A stretch of 10,241 bases of DNA, taken from JAAGZL01 sp050290785. GTDB lineage: Bacteria > Pseudomonadota > Gammaproteobacteria > Chromatiales > Chromatiaceae. The number at the start of each line of letters is the position of its first letter. Positions within the stretch are counted from its first letter, which is position 1. Location: the NCBI GenBank assembly GCA_050290785.1, contig JBNKIR010000057.1, forward strand, positions 1 through 10,241. The letters run 5' to 3'. Both the position numbers and the translations under genes were made by a program. The notes under the pieces are model-generated. The model made no database searches, had not been told where the DNA came from, and saw only the letters and a program-made list of their open reading frames with translations. Of the stretch, positions 7,723 through 10,241 are shown one piece after another.

Positions 7723-8418
7723 CTACGGCACTACAGAATATCGCATACGTTCAGCGATCTGCTTGGTACGCATGTTTATGTAGTCTGAATATGGGTTGCG
7801 TTCGAAGCGCCGCGGAGCCGGCAGCATCACGGCCAGACGCGCCGCATGATGTGCAGACAGATTGGCGGCACCAATCTTATAATAGCGACGCGCCGCCGCT
7901 TCCGCCCCAAAGACACCATTACCCCACTCTACGGTATTTAGATATACCTCAAGTATACGGCGTTTATCCCAAAGCAGTTCCAGCCAGACAGTGATGACGG
8001 CCTCCTGTAACTTGCGCCAAGGCGTCCTGACGCCTGACAGGAACAGGTTCTTGGCCAACTGCTGGGATATGGTCGAGCCTCCTGCCACCAGCTTACCCCG
8101 GCGCTGGTTTTTTTCCAGCGCCTTACGCATACCTTCCCAGTCAAATCCAAAGTGGCCGACAAACCTGTCGTCCTCGGCAGCCACCACGGCACGCTTTAGG
8201 TGAATGGAGATACGTTTATAGGGCACCCAGTTATGTTTAAGCTTGGCCCTACGGTTCTTCTCCTGCATCACCTCAAGACGGTGCCGCATAAACGCAGTCA
8301 TATCAGGATCATAATATCTCCACCATAATACCCAGGAAAAATACCAAGCCTGCCAACAGACAGCGAGGAGCAGCAGATAGAGAAGGATGCGGCGCACCCC
8401 TTTTCCGGTTGATTTCAT
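7723..8418 (-). CDS. mtgA: Monofunctional biosynthetic peptidoglycan transglycosylase
   Basis: MtgA polymerises lipid II into glycan strands at the outer face of the inner membrane, without the transpeptidase domain of class A PBPs. The 231-aa protein (ATG at 8418) has an N-terminal basic segment and a membrane anchor at about 10-33. The GT51 motifs follow: AAEDDRF with catalytic Glu82, GGSTISQQLAKNLFL (113-127), the second catalytic region WRKLQEA with Glu139, then KRRILEVYLNTVEWGNGVFG (152-171). The length is close to E. coli MtgA (about 242 aa). A TTG at 8430 would add four residues. AAAGGTG lies 13 nt before the ATG, too far for a good site, so the start is not certain. It converges on the kinase gene with a 31-bp gap. 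Confidence 0.95.
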   Translation of the reverse strand: MKSTGKGVRRILLYLLLLAVCWQAWYFSWVLWWRYYDPDMTAFMRHRLEVMQEKNRRAKLKHNWVPYKRISIHLKRAVVAAEDDRFVGHFGFDWEGMRKALEKNQRRGKLVAGGSTISQQLAKNLFLSGVRTPWRKLQEAVITVWLELLWDKRRILEVYLNTVEWGNGVFGAEAAARRYYKIGAANLSAHHAARLAVMLPAPRRFERNPYSDYINMRTKQIAERMRYSVVP

Positions 8419-8430
8419 ATGACTGACCAA

Positions 8431-8721
8431 ACACCTTTCGCTATTGTCTATCTATAACTGAAGACGGATACATACCCCTTTGCACTGAGGCAGATCGGTC
8501 TGAGCGCCGTTCCTTACAAATACGGTCACACGCCCCTTAACAAGACAGGAATCTCAAAACCGCCCACTCCGTTGAAAAACACCTTATCTATCACACCATC
8601 GAAAGTCGGATTGAAGTTCAGCGCTGACTGCTTGACCCAGACACCGTACTCGACAGCCGATTGATCACACACCACTAACGTCAAACACCAGCCGCTGCCA
8701 GCCACGACATTTAACCATACG
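8431..8721. other. Gene-free region between mtgA and the secreted-protein gene
   Basis: About 290 bp with no convincing coding sequence. A minus-strand frame at 8526-8795 would begin inside the next gene, lacks a ribosome binding site and shows no recognisable protein. The mtgA promoter is expected near 8431-8500 but no clear -35/-10 pair was found. The rest may be a long upstream regulatory region for the gene at 8787. Confidence 0.6.
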
Positions 8722-8754
8722 TTCAGTATGCATTCAGGTTCGGCTACGTATATT
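8722..8754 (+). promoter_or_regulatory. Candidate activated promoter with TTCAG direct repeats
   Basis: TTCAG at 8722-8726 and 8733-8737 are 11 bp apart, and a related TTCGG is at 8739-8743. They cover the place of the -35 box of a -10-like TATATT at 8749-8754, while the -35 sequence itself is poor. Tandem half-sites one helical turn apart over the -35 are typical of OmpR-family response regulators. Which regulator binds is unknown. Confidence 0.4.
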
Positions 8755-8771
8755 ACACAACAGTTAAACAC

Positions 8772-8778
8772 AAGGAGG
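8772..8778 (+). promoter_or_regulatory. Strong ribosome binding site
   Basis: AAGGAGG sits 8 nt before the ATG at 8787 and is followed by an A-rich stretch. It is the best Shine-Dalgarno in the window and fixes the start of the secreted-protein gene. It suggests high expression. Confidence 0.9.
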
Positions 8779-8786
8779 AACAAAAA

Positions 8787-10019
8787 ATGAAACACCTACA
8801 GAAAAAACTGTTGCCAATCTGCATCATGCTGATCTGCGGTACAACCTCAGTCAGCACGGTAGTTGCTGCTGAGAGGCACAGCGCCAACACAGCACCCGTA
8901 TCGGCAAAAACCAACAAGGCTGGTGTTAGTTACAGTAAGCGCCTTATAAACGCCAAGAACAAGACTCCATCAAAGGTTCGCCAACCAGGCATGACGACAC
9001 AGGCCAGAAAAAACACGGTAAGGAGTGCCTTCAAGATAGCTAATACCGCCACCAGTACTGTACGCTCAAGAACTATCGACACCACAAACCATGAAAGAAC
9101 CCCGGTATATGATCTGCCGGATGTATCCCGAAATAATCCACGCGACCCGAACGGCCCGATTGATGGTAATGATTACCGACCACCGGTCGCCGAAGATATG
9201 CAAACACCTATGCCGGAAGGACTGGATACCAACAAATTATCGCATTGGGTCGGTGACCCCAGAGACAGGCCCGATGGGATGAGTGAAGAGGACTATCGCG
9301 ACAGAAACCGCTCCAGCGACTATCGGGCAAGGGATATGAATACCAGGGAGGGGCAGTTAACCATGATCAAGTTTGGAGATGAGAATGGCCATGTTCCCGG
9401 TGAGCACTATGGCAAACCCGCCCCGGAGGGCAATGATAGTGGCAACGAATCCGGTGGCGGTGATGCGGAAAACGGTGATATCAAGTTGGGAGAGGGAGAA
9501 GATGTCTGGGTAGATGAAGATGAACTGGATGCAGATATGCCGGCATACGAACGGATAAAGCCTGACTCTGATCCGGAAGGCGACGACCCCGATGAGATGC
9601 GTGGCCGCATGGCCAGTGAACAGCGAGTCATAACCGGTGGCGTACGCACTGGACAAGGCCCGATTAACCCGGTCCAAACATCAGCTGGTCAGGGTAAGAG
9701 AAAACCTGGTGAATGGCTGCCGGGAGAGACCATCAGAGAGCACGGCCAACGTGTCACCAGCGGCACCCCCCTGCCGGAAGATGGCGGACCTGATGAGTCT
9801 TCTAACGCCGGCAGCTCACTGGCCTTGAATAAGGAACGCTTTAATCGCGGGATGGTGGCCAAACCCACACCTGATGCCGGTCAGGGCGGCGGACCTATAA
9901 ACCCTGGTCCGAACGCCGTCCAGGGCCAGGTCAATCTGTCCAACTTCGGTCTGGCCGCATCGCCAGATCCTGAAGCCGGAGAGAGCGGAGGTACTGTACC
10001 ACCCAGACCTGAGATGTAA
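8787..10019 (+). CDS. Secreted, probably disordered protein of unknown function
   Basis: I do not recognise this 410-aa protein. Residues 1-28 form a signal peptide (KK near the start, core 8-27, cleavage likely after VVAA), so it is exported. The mature chain has no cysteine. Residues 30-97 contain no Asp or Glu but about 15 Lys/Arg. Residues 98-270 are rich in Asp, Glu, Pro, Gly and Arg, with a very acidic part at 236-270 (VDEDELDAD, DPEGDDPDE). The last 130 residues are Gly, Pro and Gln rich, with GQGPINP (289-295) and GGGPINPGP (367-375) as a degenerate repeat. No domain motif, lipobox or membrane segment is seen after the signal. The composition suggests an extended polymer-like chain that may bind wall, DNA or metal. 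It ends 33 bp from the stop codon of convergent guaA. Confidence 0.85.
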   Translation: MKHLQKKLLPICIMLICGTTSVSTVVAAERHSANTAPVSAKTNKAGVSYSKRLINAKNKTPSKVRQPGMTTQARKNTVRSAFKIANTATSTVRSRTIDTTNHERTPVYDLPDVSRNNPRDPNGPIDGNDYRPPVAEDMQTPMPEGLDTNKLSHWVGDPRDRPDGMSEEDYRDRNRSSDYRARDMNTREGQLTMIKFGDENGHVPGEHYGKPAPEGNDSGNESGGGDAENGDIKLGEGEDVWVDEDELDADMPAYERIKPDSDPEGDDPDEMRGRMASEQRVITGGVRTGQGPINPVQTSAGQGKRKPGEWLPGETIREHGQRVTSGTPLPEDGGPDESSNAGSSLALNKERFNRGMVAKPTPDAGQGGGPINPGPNAVQGQVNLSNFGLAASPDPEAGESGGTVPPRPEM

Positions 10020-10044
10020 GAAAAGGCCTTAATCAGGCGAACCT

Positions 10045-10080
10045 GCCGCCGGCTACTCCCACTCGATAGTAGCCGGCGGC
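10045..10080 (-). terminator. Hairpin spanning the guaA stop codon
   Basis: A perfect 12-bp GC-rich inverted repeat (10045-10056 with 10069-10080) and a 12-nt loop spans the last codons and the TAG of guaA. The T-run after it on the minus strand is weak (CCTTTTCTT further down), so it may act as an mRNA-end stabiliser or a poor terminator. It could serve both convergent genes. Confidence 0.5.
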
Positions 10081-10241
10081 TTGCTGGAGATGTCATAGGC
10101 CACCCGTGAAATACCCGAAACCTCATTGATGATGCGTCGCGACACCAGCTCCAGGAACTCAAACGGCAGGTGGGCGAAACGTGCCGTCATGAAGTCCACC
10201 GTCTCCACCGCCCGCAGCGACACCACATATTCGTAGCGGCG
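10053..10241 (-). CDS. guaA: GMP synthase (glutamine-hydrolysing), C-terminal 62 residues
   Basis: GuaA converts XMP to GMP with ATP and glutamine, the last step of GMP synthesis in the cytoplasm. Only the 3' end is in the window; the gene continues past 10241. The translated part (RRYEYVVSLRAVETVDFMTA, then FLELVSRRIINEV) is the dimerisation domain of GuaA. It ends in SRVAYDISSKPPATIEWE, the conserved C terminus of the family. The reading frame is open to the window edge. guaA converges with the secreted-protein gene. It belongs to the purine neighbourhood that often lies near tadA and mltF in gammaproteobacteria; here several accessory genes separate them. Confidence 0.97.
   Translation of the reverse strand, partial: RRYEYVVSLRAVETVDFMTARFAHLPFEFLELVSRRIINEVSGISRVAYDISSKPPATIEWE

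Noticed and set aside
8526..8795. Minus-strand 89-codon frame between mtgA and the secreted-protein gene.
   Set aside because: Its start lies within the next gene, it has no ribosome binding site, and its sequence resembles no known protein. The region is better read as an upstream control region.
9357..9677. Minus-strand frame of 106 codons within the secreted-protein gene.
   Set aside because: It is a shadow of the biased codon use of the plus-strand gene, which has a signal peptide and a strong ribosome binding site.

Overview
The window looks like a piece of a gammaproteobacterial chromosome. Four housekeeping genes support this: mltF, tadA, mtgA and the 3' end of guaA. The mltF and tadA genes converge, as they do in E. 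coli and many relatives, and guaA ends in the conserved PPATIEWE tail. I cannot name the genus from the sequence alone.

Layout. Positions 1-601 hold a tRNA-Ser(CGA) locus on the minus strand. It has one intact gene, one broken upstream copy, a near-perfect terminator hairpin present twice, a perfect 121-bp direct repeat, and three copies of a hairpin-rich REP-like element. One of these elements splits the anticodon loop of the broken tRNA. Positions 702-2603 carry convergent mltF (+) and tadA (-). Positions 2637-4869 hold a divergent pair: an SDR16C-like short-chain dehydrogenase (-) and a class 3 aldehyde dehydrogenase (+). Together they could oxidise an alcohol to an aldehyde and then to an acid. 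Positions 4999-7691 encode a periplasmic sugar-binding-type protein and a membrane histidine kinase whose reading frames overlap by one base. With no transporter genes and no response regulator beside them, they look like a two-protein sensor. Positions 7723-8418 carry mtgA (-). Positions 8787-10019 encode a secreted, probably disordered protein of unknown function, with a basic N-terminal part and an acidic middle, behind a strong ribosome binding site. The window closes inside guaA (-), whose stop codon lies within a perfect inverted repeat.

Two genes (mltF, mtgA) act on peptidoglycan and two (tadA, guaA) belong to tRNA modification and purine synthesis. The SDR/ALDH pair, the sensor pair and the secreted protein look like accessory cargo between the conserved tadA and guaA. 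The parts I find least explained are the tRNA-Ser/hairpin-element array, the orphan binding-protein/kinase pair and the secreted charge-segregated protein.
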